Source: an uncultured Clostridium sp.
GTDB lineage: Bacteria > Bacillota > Clostridia > Clostridiales > Clostridiaceae
NCBI GenBank assembly: GCA_934755305.1
Contig: CAKVLD010000070.1
Location: 1-14,187, forward strand
Length of the DNA stretch: 14,187 nt
Direction of reading: 5' to 3'
Made by a program: the position numbers and the translations under genes. Shown piece after piece: positions 5,280 through 11,968 of the stretch; within the stretch, counting starts at the first letter, position 1, and every line of letters begins with the position of its first letter. Below the pieces are notes generated by a model. The model was not told the origin of the DNA, ran no database searches, and saw only the letters and a program-made list of their open reading frames with translations.

Positions 5280-6539
5280 CTAAGCCTTAATTCTTCTTAT
5301 GTCTGCTCCTAACGCTTGGAATTTATCTTCTATATGTGGGTATCCTCTATCTATATGTTCTATACTTGTTATTTGAGTTTCACCTTCAGCCATAAGGCCA
5401 GCTATTACCATTGCTGCTCCTGCTCTAAGGTCTGTAGCCTTAACAACTGCTCCTGTAAGTCTATCAACACCATCAAGTATAGCAATTCTACCTTCAACCT
5501 TGATATTAGCACCCATCTTCTTTAATTCATCTATATGTTTATGCCTGTTTTCCCAAATTGATTCAGTTATTAAACTTCTACCAACTACTGTACATAACAA
5601 TGCTGACATTGGTTGTTGTACATCTGTTGGGAATCCAGGGTATGGAGTTGTTTTAATGTTAACCCCTGTTAATTCATTTGTTACAGTTACTCTAACACTA
5701 TCATCGCCTTCTTCAACTATAGCACCCATTTCTCTAAGTTTTGCAGTAATAGATTCTAAGTGTTTAGGTATAACATTTTTTATGGTTACATCTCCTCTTG
5801 TTGCGGCAGCTGCAATCATAAAAGTTCCTGCTTCTATTTGATCTGGTATTACACTATATGCGCATCCTTTTAATTCTTTAACACCTTTAATTCTTATTAC
5901 ATCTGTTCCAGCACCTTTGATGTCTGCTCCCATTGAATTTAAGAAGTTTGCAACATCAACTACATGTGGCTCCTTAGCTACATTTTCTAATGTTGTTACA
6001 CCTTCTGCTAAAGTAGCTGCTATCATTACATTTATAGTAGCTCCTACTGATACAACATCAAAGAATATATTAGTTCCCACTAACTTATCTGCCTTTAAAA
6101 TAACTGCACCATGTTCTATTGTAACTTCTGCACCTAATGCTTCAAATCCTTTTATATGTTGATCTATTGGTCTAACTCCAATAGGACATCCTCCAGGAAG
6201 TTGAACTGTAGCCTTTTTGAATCTTGTAAGTAATGCTCCTATGAAGTAATATGATGCTCTCATTCTTCTAACATCATCAGTGCATGCTTCAAAATTACTT
6301 ACATTGCTACTATCTATTTCTAATGTATTATTATCTAACTTGTTAACTACGCATCCTAAGCTTTTTAAAATTCTTTCTAAACAATGTACATCTTCAATAT
6401 CCGGTATATTATCTATTATACATTTTCCTTTGCTAGCAACTACAGTAGCTGGTAAAATAGCTACTGCTGCATTTTTTGCTCCGTTTATTTCTACAGAACC
6501 TTTAAGAGCTTTGCCTCCGTTAATTACCAATTTTTCCAT
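5280..6539 (-). CDS. murA: MurA, UDP-N-acetylglucosamine 1-carboxyvinyltransferase
   Basis: A 419-residue enzyme of full family length. It transfers enolpyruvate from phosphoenolpyruvate to UDP-GlcNAc, the first committed step of peptidoglycan synthesis in the cytoplasm, and is the fosfomycin target. Key residues are present: K22-N23 in NGAKNAA, R94 (RRMRAS), the active-site loop PGGCPIGVRPIDQH with C118 (a drug-sensitive cysteine, not the aspartate of resistant forms), D306 in YPGFPTDVQQP, R372 in DLRAGAA and R398 in DRGYPHIEDK. The start has AAGGGTGA upstream at about seven bases. Low-GC Gram-positives usually carry two murA paralogues, and I cannot tell from this window which one this is. 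It is first in a unit with the walJ-like gene and is served by an extended -10 promoter at 6659-6667, giving a leader of roughly 110 bases. Confidence 0.97.
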   Translation of the reverse strand: MEKLVINGGKALKGSVEINGAKNAAVAILPATVVASKGKCIIDNIPDIEDVHCLERILKSLGCVVNKLDNNTLEIDSSNVSNFEACTDDVRRMRASYYFIGALLTRFKKATVQLPGGCPIGVRPIDQHIKGFEALGAEVTIEHGAVILKADKLVGTNIFFDVVSVGATINVMIAATLAEGVTTLENVAKEPHVVDVANFLNSMGADIKGAGTDVIRIKGVKELKGCAYSVIPDQIEAGTFMIAAAATRGDVTIKNVIPKHLESITAKLREMGAIVEEGDDSVRVTVTNELTGVNIKTTPYPGFPTDVQQPMSALLCTVVGRSLITESIWENRHKHIDELKKMGANIKVEGRIAILDGVDRLTGAVVKATDLRAGAAMVIAGLMAEGETQITSIEHIDRGYPHIEDKFQALGADIRRIKA

Positions 6540-6658
6540 CCAATTTCACCCTTATTCACAGATTATATATATATTTAAATTTCCCAAAATTCATATTTTT
6601 ATCCAGTTCACTTGACTCAGACATTGTAATCCTATTGTATTCTAAGTCTATCTTACTC

Positions 6659-6667
6659 ATTATATCA
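6659..6667 (-). promoter_or_regulatory. Extended -10 promoter for murA
   Basis: The minus strand reads TGATATAAT, a perfect TATAAT preceded by TGn, which can replace a -35. The best -35 at 17 bases is poor (ATTTAA). Distance to the murA start is about 120 bases. Confidence 0.55.
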
Positions 6668-6840
6668 TAAACTATGCTATTTTAAATATTTTTTTTAATC
6701 CAATTTATTCTTACTTTCACCCTTTCAAGATACATTTACATTTATCCCCATTGTTTGTTATATACATCTATATATATTACCAATATATACCTGTATATAA
6801 CCTTTTTAATCACTATTCTATTTTTTTATAATTCCTAATA

Positions 6841-6849
6841 TGGTATAAT
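6841..6849 (+). promoter_or_regulatory. Extended -10 promoter for the 2H-like gene
   Basis: TGGTATAAT matches the extended -10 consensus perfectly, 57 bases before the ATG at 6907. The -35 position holds only a T run. This mirrors the arrangement on the murA side. Confidence 0.55.
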
Positions 6850-6906
6850 CTATAATAAGTTGGTTTACTTTTTATACCAAATATAAAAAAATGAGAGGTT
6901 TACTTT

Positions 6907-7461
6907 ATGAAATATTATATTGTTGCAATGTTTGATGATGATTCTTATGAATCTATAGCACCAATTCAAAAAAACTTATCCAAAAAATTTAGAGGCAATA
7001 GACATTCTCCCATGCCTTATATTGCACTAAACATTTTAGATAATCCTAATATGGATAAATTATATACTGTTGTGGATAAAGTTTTTAAACCATATAAAAA
7101 ATTTAAAGTTGAATTATGTAGTGATGTTTCTTTAAATGAAGTTACTAAAACTATAAATTTAAAAATCTTAAATGAAGGATATATAACAAAGATAGCTCGT
7201 TCATTAAAAGATACCTTATCTCTTTATGGAATCCATTCAAAAGAACTACAAGATAATAGTTTAGCAATTTCTATGGCTAATATTACATATTTTAATAAAG
7301 ATAATAGAAGACCTCATAATACTAACAATTATGTTGCCTGTGACATGGTGAGAAAAGGTGGTAAAAATCTTACCCTTAAAATTGATAGATTTGAAATATG
7401 GAAGATTTCAAATAATAAAAAAGAAACTTCTATAAAAACATACCCTTTAAAAACTTTTTAA
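6907..7461 (+). CDS. 2H-phosphoesterase/2'-5' RNA ligase-like protein with degenerate active site
   Basis: A 184-residue soluble protein whose start (MKYYIVAMFDDDSYESIAPIQ) and pattern resemble clostridial LigT-like 2H phosphoesterases of similar length. Active members carry two H-x-T/S motifs that open cyclic or 2'-5' phosphodiesters. Here the place of the first motif reads PYIAL (Y38-I39-A40) and that of the second LAISMAN (A120-I121-S122), so both histidines appear replaced and only the serine remains. The alignment is from memory of the family and the assignment is moderate. If right, the protein may bind but not cleave its ligand, or be drifting. Start: AGAGG eight bases before the ATG. 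It is monocistronic, with a terminator at 7478. The neighbour downstream also looks like a degenerate enzyme. The alternative is an unrelated protein of unknown function. Confidence 0.6.
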   Translation: MKYYIVAMFDDDSYESIAPIQKNLSKKFRGNRHSPMPYIALNILDNPNMDKLYTVVDKVFKPYKKFKVELCSDVSLNEVTKTINLKILNEGYITKIARSLKDTLSLYGIHSKELQDNSLAISMANITYFNKDNRRPHNTNNYVACDMVRKGGKNLTLKIDRFEIWKISNNKKETSIKTYPLKTF

Positions 7462-7477
7462 AAATTATTTTATTTTT

Positions 7478-7518
7478 AGTTTCAGTTAATTTTCAATTAA
7501 CTGAAACTTTTGTTTTTT
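7478..7518 (+). terminator. Intrinsic terminator after the 2H-like gene
   Basis: A perfect 14-bp stem pairs 7478-7491 with 7495-7508 around the 3-base loop TTC, followed by TTTTGTTTTTT. It is the strongest terminator shape in the window and lies 17 bp after the stop codon. Confidence 0.92.
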
Positions 7519-7627
7519 AAATAAATTTATATATTTATTTTTTTGTATTCGTTTACCACCCTTTTATTTAAAGTAAAGTTTTTGTAAAATAGATTAAGAG
7601 GATTGCCTTATTGAGGAGGAAAAAAAT

Positions 7628-8089
7628 ATGAATATTGCAAATTTATTTGAAATTCAAAACAAAATTAGTTCTAATTTGAAAGTAGATCCAACTCTCAGCG
7701 AGTATAAAATTTTAGCTAGAAAACATGTAAAATTACATATTTCACTTAGTGACTTAGCAAATGAAACTAAGTGCTACACTTATTTGGTTAACGATAACAC
7801 TACATTAGATAACAATAAAATTTTTGAAAAATACATTACTTGTTTTAAGGAAATTATTGCATTAGGTTTATATAATTCATATAACGATATTGAAGAACTA
7901 GATATAGAGCTTAGTGAATATTGCTTAAGTGATCAATTCTTAAATTTGTACATAGACATAAACGACTTGGTAATATCTCCATCAAAGGACCACTTTATAA
8001 CTTTAGCTGAAGATTACTTAAGCTTAGGTATTAGTTTAGGTTTTACAGAAAAGATGATTTTAGATAGTTTCTCAAAAGAATCATTTTAA
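7628..8089 (+). CDS. Dimeric dUTPase-like (all-alpha NTP pyrophosphatase fold) protein with altered metal site
   Basis: A 153-residue helical protein that resembles clostridial dimeric dUTP diphosphatases in its start (MNIANLFEIQNKI), the ELANE-like segment, and the helix FEKYITCFKEIIALGLYN. Active relatives hydrolyse dUTP or dUDP to dUMP through two metal motifs, E-x-x-E (in VELGELANE) and E-x-x-D (in EEYVD). Here the first reads ISLSDLANE, giving S39 and D42, and the second KYIT, giving K68 and T71; E46 and the nearby E67 remain. At least three of four metal ligands therefore seem lost, suggesting a binding or regulatory protein rather than a working dUTPase. The frame is clean, and GAGGAGG lies eight bases before the ATG, so it is probably expressed. 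A terminator follows closely. No good sigma-A promoter was seen. The family assignment is by eye and moderately sure. Confidence 0.6.
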   Translation: MNIANLFEIQNKISSNLKVDPTLSEYKILARKHVKLHISLSDLANETKCYTYLVNDNTTLDNNKIFEKYITCFKEIIALGLYNSYNDIEELDIELSEYCLSDQFLNLYIDINDLVISPSKDHFITLAEDYLSLGISLGFTEKMILDSFSKESF

Positions 8090-8094
8090 TATTT

Positions 8095-8128
8095 ATACTC
8101 TCTAATAAATATTGGAGAGTATTTTTTA
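8095..8128 (+). terminator. Intrinsic terminator after the dUTPase-like gene
   Basis: ATACTCTC (8095-8102) pairs with GAGAGTAT (8115-8122), extended by one G-T pair, and runs into six T. It lies six bases after the stop codon. Confidence 0.85.
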
Positions 8129-8175
8129 TATAAAAATATTTCCTGGGAATACTAACTTATGAGGTGATTTAATTT

Positions 8176-8607
8176 ATGATTTCAATAATTTTAGCTATTA
8201 TTTCAGGAATATCAATGAGCCTTCAGGGTGTATTTAATACACGTTTAGGCGAAAAAATAGGTATTTGGGAAACAAATGTATTAGTTCAAGGTATAGGACT
8301 TGTATTAACTTTTTTGATTTCACTTTTTCTTAGAGATGGAAATTACAGAGATTTAAGAAGTGCAAACAAACTATATCTTCTAGGAGGAGCTTTAGCAGTT
8401 GTTATTACATTTACTGTTATGAAAAGCATAGGGGATTTAGGCCCTACATACGCTATAGGTATTATATTGATAGCGCAATTAGTTGCTGCAGCCCTAATTG
8501 ATGCTTTTGGTCTTTTTGGAAGTGAAAAACTTAATTTTACCTTAAAAGAATTTATAGGTGTTGCATTTATGTTAATTGGTATTATAGTATTTAAATGGAA
8601 ACATTGA
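8176..8607 (+). CDS. YdcZ/DUF606 family DMT-type membrane transporter
   Basis: A 143-residue integral membrane protein, the normal length for the DUF606 branch of the drug/metabolite transporter superfamily. About five hydrophobic helices are visible: 1-20, 33-52, 66-84, 90-112 and 124-140. Family marks are the start with SGISMSLQGVFNTRLG, the segment GPTYAIGIILIAQLVAAALIDAFGLFG, and the C-terminal helix ending in a short basic tail. Small members like this often work as dimers or as pairs of half-size proteins, but no partner is next to it. The substrate is unknown. GAGGTGA lies about nine bases before the ATG. The UlaG-like hydrolase begins 27 bp downstream and shares the terminator at 9450, so the two form one unit; the pairing could mean import or export linked to hydrolysis, but this is inference. 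Confidence 0.88.
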   Translation: MISIILAIISGISMSLQGVFNTRLGEKIGIWETNVLVQGIGLVLTFLISLFLRDGNYRDLRSANKLYLLGGALAVVITFTVMKSIGDLGPTYAIGIILIAQLVAAALIDAFGLFGSEKLNFTLKEFIGVAFMLIGIIVFKWKH

Positions 8608-8634
8608 TTTATAAATATTTTAAGGAGTATTTAA

Positions 8635-9450
8635 ATGAACTTTTTTAGTAACATAGTATTTTTATCTCATTTAACTTGTAATAACATAAAAGAATATTTT
8701 AATAAAAGAGCAGAAGTTTCTTGTGATCCAATTTTAACAGATTCTTTGAATTGGTATGGTCATGCAACTACTATTATGAACTTATCTGAAGTGTTAATAA
8801 TTACTGACCCTGTTATTTCTAATAGATTAGGTATATTTAAAAGAGTTGTAAAAAAACCCTATGATTTAAAAAATATAAAATTTGATTATATTTTGTTATC
8901 TCATGGACATATGGATCATACAGACTTTACTTCTCTTATAAAATTAAATAAAGACGCAACTATTATAGTTCCAAAAGGTTATAAAAAATTAATGAAACTT
9001 ATTGGATTTAAAAAAGTTGTAGTCCTTAGACATAATGAGGTTTATGAAGATGATAAAATAAAAATTTCTTCTTTTAAAGCTGAACATGATGGTAGAAGAT
9101 TCTATGTTGGTATTGATGATGAAAGTAATTCCTATTTAATAGAAAGAAATGGAAAATCTGTTTTCTTTGCAGGAGATACTGCATATACTGATAATTTTAA
9201 CAACCTTAAATCTGATGTAGCTATAATGCCTGTTGGTTGTTATAAGCCAGATAGATTTACTTATATGCATTGTACTCCAATGGAAAGTTATAGAATGTTT
9301 AAAAACATGAATTCTAAAGCAATGATTCCTGTTCACTATAAAACATTTAAAATTTCACTAGAAAACTTTTCAGAAACATACACTACTCTTGCTAATATAA
9401 ATGATGATGATTTGAAATTAATTGATATAGGTGAAACATATAAAATATAA
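8635..9450 (+). CDS. UlaG/NAPE-PLD-like MBL-fold metallo-hydrolase
   Basis: A 271-residue metallo-beta-lactamase-fold hydrolase. Motifs: SLNWYGHATTI (37-47), ITDPV (56-60), LSHGHMDH with H90, H92, D94 and H95, H151 in AEHDG, D181 in AGDTAYTD, and H234 in IPVHYKTF, so the two-metal site looks complete. The arrangement (WYGHAT, ITDP, MPVG, MHCTPME) is that of the lineage containing L-ascorbate-6-phosphate lactonase UlaG and the phospholipase NAPE-PLD; without the ula phosphotransferase genes a lactonase role should not be assumed. The N-terminus has a mildly hydrophobic stretch (2-13), too short and without a signal-peptidase site, so it is probably cytoplasmic. AAGGAG lies seven bases before the ATG. 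Second gene of a unit with the YdcZ-type transporter. The substrate is unknown. Confidence 0.88.
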   Translation: MNFFSNIVFLSHLTCNNIKEYFNKRAEVSCDPILTDSLNWYGHATTIMNLSEVLIITDPVISNRLGIFKRVVKKPYDLKNIKFDYILLSHGHMDHTDFTSLIKLNKDATIIVPKGYKKLMKLIGFKKVVVLRHNEVYEDDKIKISSFKAEHDGRRFYVGIDDESNSYLIERNGKSVFFAGDTAYTDNFNNLKSDVAIMPVGCYKPDRFTYMHCTPMESYRMFKNMNSKAMIPVHYKTFKISLENFSETYTTLANINDDDLKLIDIGETYKI

Positions 9451-9480
9451 GCTGTCTATTATAATAGATAGCTTTTTTTC
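9450..9480 (+). terminator. Intrinsic terminator after the UlaG-like gene
   Basis: AGCTGTCTATT (9450-9460) pairs with AATAGATAGCT (9463-9473) over 11 bp including one G-T pair, followed by seven T. It begins at the last base of the stop codon, so it ends the transporter-hydrolase unit. Confidence 0.88.
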
Positions 9481-9543
9481 TTTATTAACATTCCTTGTAA
9501 CATTCATATAATATATAGAAGAACATTAATCAGGAGTAATACT

Positions 9544-10731
9544 ATGTTTTCATATAAAACAAAATTAGATAGTAATTTAAGATACCTTCTAACTAATAAT
9601 TGTTATAGAAATTATAGAGTTTTAATTAAATATAAAAATATAAAAACAAGTATAATAAAAAAAATCACCTCTTTAAAAGGTGAATTATTATACGAACTTG
9701 AATTTTCTTCATTAATTTGCGCCAAAATATCCAAAAGACTTCTTGAAAGATTACTTGAATATCCAGAAGTTGAATTTATAACTTTAGATGAATATTTATT
9801 TTTATGTGGCATGAGCGTTTCCACTGCAAATAATACTCGTATTTCATCTAAATGTAATCTATCTGGAAAAGGTGTTGGTATAGGAATAGTTGATAGTGGA
9901 GTTTATCCACATTCTGATCTATTAAAGCCTACTAGTAAAATTAATTATTTCAAAGATTTGATAAATAATTTATCTTATCCTTATGATGACAACGGTCATG
10001 GAACATGCATTTCAGGATTAATTGCTAGTAGTGGTGAAAAATCCAAAGGACTTTATAGAGGAATAGCTCATCATGCTTCTCTTTATTGCTATAAAGCTTT
10101 TGATGCTCTTGGAAAAGGATTTGCATCTGATATATTATTTGCAATAGAAGATTTAATAAATACTAGCTCTAAAAATAATATTAAAATCCTTTGTCTACCC
10201 TTTGAATTATTAACACATAATATCTTTATAACAAAATCTTTTGACTCAACTTTTTTAAACGCTATTAATAAAGGTATTATTCCTATAGTCCCTAGTGGCA
10301 GCAACCTAAATTCAAGTTTATCCATAACAGGAATTGCAACTCTTAGTTCCTGCATTACTGTTGGAGGTTTAGATACTTCAAAAGCTATTAAAGCCTATGA
10401 CTATTCATCTTGCGGTAAATATAAAAATATAACTAAACCCGATTTAAGTGCTGCTGCTGTAAATATTACGACCTTAAATTCAGATCTATCTTATATATCA
10501 GAAAAAGACGGAGTTAAATTATATCCTAAAAAATTAGAATCTTACTATAAAAGTTTTTCAGGTACTTCTTTAGCAGTGGGATTCATTAGTGCAATTTGTG
10601 CTCTACTATTTGAAAAAAAACCTGATCTATCCTTTAAAGACATCTACTCTCTATTAAAACTTTCTTGTGAATGTCCTGAATTAGATAATATAGGTGAAGG
10701 ATATATTGATATCTCTAAACTTCCTATCTAA
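9544..10731 (+). CDS. Subtilisin-like (S8) serine peptidase without signal peptide
   Basis: A 395-residue subtilase. Residues about 22-83 look like an I9-type inhibitory propeptide (YRVLIKYKN to PEVEFITLDEY). The triad is visible as D117 (GIGIVDSGVYPHSDL), H152 (DDNGHGTCISG) and S342 (SFSGTSLAVGF). No signal peptide or membrane anchor is seen, so it should be cytoplasmic, or in the forespore or mother cell if sporulation-controlled. Odd points: the usual S-L-G of the substrate cleft reads CLPFE (217-221), the oxyanion asparagine motif A-A/S-G-N reads PSGSN (250-254), and the proline after GTSMA is replaced by glycine. Activity may therefore be narrow or lost. CAGGAG lies seven bases before the ATG; CATATAATA at 9505-9513 fits a sigma-K/E-like -10 but could be chance. 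It converges on the M23 gene with a 4-bp overlap. Confidence 0.88.
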   Translation: MFSYKTKLDSNLRYLLTNNCYRNYRVLIKYKNIKTSIIKKITSLKGELLYELEFSSLICAKISKRLLERLLEYPEVEFITLDEYLFLCGMSVSTANNTRISSKCNLSGKGVGIGIVDSGVYPHSDLLKPTSKINYFKDLINNLSYPYDDNGHGTCISGLIASSGEKSKGLYRGIAHHASLYCYKAFDALGKGFASDILFAIEDLINTSSKNNIKILCLPFELLTHNIFITKSFDSTFLNAINKGIIPIVPSGSNLNSSLSITGIATLSSCITVGGLDTSKAIKAYDYSSCGKYKNITKPDLSAAAVNITTLNSDLSYISEKDGVKLYPKKLESYYKSFSGTSLAVGFISAICALLFEKKPDLSFKDIYSLLKLSCECPELDNIGEGYIDISKLPI

Positions 10732-11804
10732 CTTCTTATAAATGTCTGGGGATTAACCGGAACTCCATTTATCCTTACTTCAAAATGTAAATGGGGTCCT
10801 GTACTTTTACCAGTACTTCCAACTCTTCCGATTAATTCTCCAGCCTTTACTTCCTTTCCTACCTGAGTATCAAATTTACTTAAATGAGCATAAACTGTTT
10901 CTATATTATTTTCATGTTGCACCACAATTTTATTTCCATAACCACTATCATATCTACATTCTTTAACCACTCCATCAAAAGCTGAAAAAATATCGTCCCC
11001 TTCTTTATGCCCTATGTCTATTCCATTATGACTTCTTCCCCATCTATTCCCGAATGTTGATGTAATAATGCCACCATTAGTTGGATGTTTTAAAAAAGCC
11101 ACTCCATCATTGATAGGATTTTTTCTACCTATATGTATCACAGTATCCTGTTCTTTTAATAAAGTATTCTCTGCCAAAATTTCTTCATCTACTTTTATTC
11201 CATTTGTATACCTTACCTTTGCCACAACCTCTTTAATTCCATTAACACCTTCTTCTGTGGTACTTTCTCCTATATATAAATCATTATTATCTACCTTCTT
11301 TATCCCTGGGGGTATCTCCTCTAACCTAACTTCTCTACATTCAAAGTCAACTTTTACTATAGAATCATCTTGGTTTTCCTCTATTATACTATCTGCTATA
11401 GAATCTATAACTCCTTCTTCTAATTCTAGATTTTCTCCATCCTCATATTTTATGTTAGTTTTAACCTCTATTGCTAGTATGTCACCTTCATCTACATTAC
11501 TTTTTTCTATATATTTATCTCTAATCTTTTCTACTATCTTTTTTCCTTCATTAGTTCTTAATATTAAAGCATAATTTCTGTCCCTTAGCCCTAATATCTC
11601 ACTATTTTTCATTTTAGAACATAATACAAGATTATTTTTTTTATTAGTTTTATTTAGTTCCCCTTCATTTTCACTAAAATATCTTTCATAATAACCTTTA
11701 AAACTTATCTCTTCTCCTTTTATCTTAATACTATAAAATCCATCTATTAATATTATCAATATAAGAAAAGTAACTTTTAACTTAATTCTGTATCTTTTTT
11801 TCAT
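10728..11804 (-). CDS. Secreted or membrane-anchored M23 metallopeptidase with G5 domain
   Basis: A 358-residue cell-wall enzyme. It has a basic start and hydrophobic segment at about 8-24 (signal peptide or anchor), an extended charged region (30-155), a G5-like domain at about 157-226 (KEVVAKVRYTNGIKVDEEIL and IHIG), and an M23 lysostaphin-type peptidase at about 240-355. Zinc and catalytic residues are complete: H259 and D263 in HNGIDIG, H307, and H338/H340 in GPHLHFEV. Such enzymes cut peptidoglycan cross-bridges outside the membrane, and G5 domains bind wall sugars. It is a close fit to clostridial M23/G5 peptidases next to the dnaD-loader genes. AAGGA lies six bases before the ATG. I see no clear sigma-A promoter; the upstream 164 bp also carries the dnaD promoter. 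Its stop codon overlaps the protease stop (shared bases CTAA), and no terminator separates the two. Confidence 0.92.
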   Translation of the reverse strand: MKKRYRIKLKVTFLILIILIDGFYSIKIKGEEISFKGYYERYFSENEGELNKTNKKNNLVLCSKMKNSEILGLRDRNYALILRTNEGKKIVEKIRDKYIEKSNVDEGDILAIEVKTNIKYEDGENLELEEGVIDSIADSIIEENQDDSIVKVDFECREVRLEEIPPGIKKVDNNDLYIGESTTEEGVNGIKEVVAKVRYTNGIKVDEEILAENTLLKEQDTVIHIGRKNPINDGVAFLKHPTNGGIITSTFGNRWGRSHNGIDIGHKEGDDIFSAFDGVVKECRYDSGYGNKIVVQHENNIETVYAHLSKFDTQVGKEVKAGELIGRVGSTGKSTGPHLHFEVRINGVPVNPQTFIRS

Positions 11805-11877
11805 ATCTCATCCTTTCTAAATAGAAACACATAATCTACTTTTCCCACTTTGAAAGATTTTATACTTATCTCTAAAG

Positions 11878-11906
11878 TTGTTATCTGAAAATCGGTTTGT
11901 TATAAT
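11878..11906 (+). promoter_or_regulatory. Sigma-A promoter of the dnaD-loader unit
   Basis: TTGTTA (11878-11883, four of six), a 17-base spacer, and a perfect TATAAT (11901-11906). Transcription would start near 11913 and read through dnaD into the loader gene. Confidence 0.65.
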
Positions 11907-11968
11907 TATCTTTGTACTTTAATATTTATTGTACTTAACTATTATTTTATAAAGGAGAAGATTAACAA

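Larger units (their letters stand above)
6540..6906. other. Divergent intergenic region between murA and the 2H-like gene
   Basis: This 367-bp AT-rich stretch contains two outward-facing extended -10 elements (6659-6667 leftwards, 6841-6849 rightwards). A 34-codon minus-strand ORF (6556-6660) lies in the murA leader but lacks a ribosome binding site. No RNA gene, riboswitch fold or repeat family was recognised. The 180 bp between the two promoters shows nothing further that I can name. Confidence 0.6.

Noticed and set aside
6556..6660. 34-codon minus-strand ORF in the murA leader as a real small gene
   Set aside because: No Shine-Dalgarno sequence, and the ATG overlaps the probable -10 box of murA; kept only as a minor observation.
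7518..7627. Sigma-A promoter for the dUTPase-like gene
   Set aside because: TAAAAT at 7585-7590 is a possible -10, but no -35 fits at 16-18 bases, so it is too weak to list.
9664..9684. Hairpin TCACCT...AGGTGA inside the protease gene
   Set aside because: Six-base stem within a coding region and no T-tract; likely chance.
11068..11574. Plus-strand 168-codon ORF opposite the M23 gene
   Set aside because: Ser/Thr/Phe-rich shadow of an acidic minus-strand coding region; no start signal.
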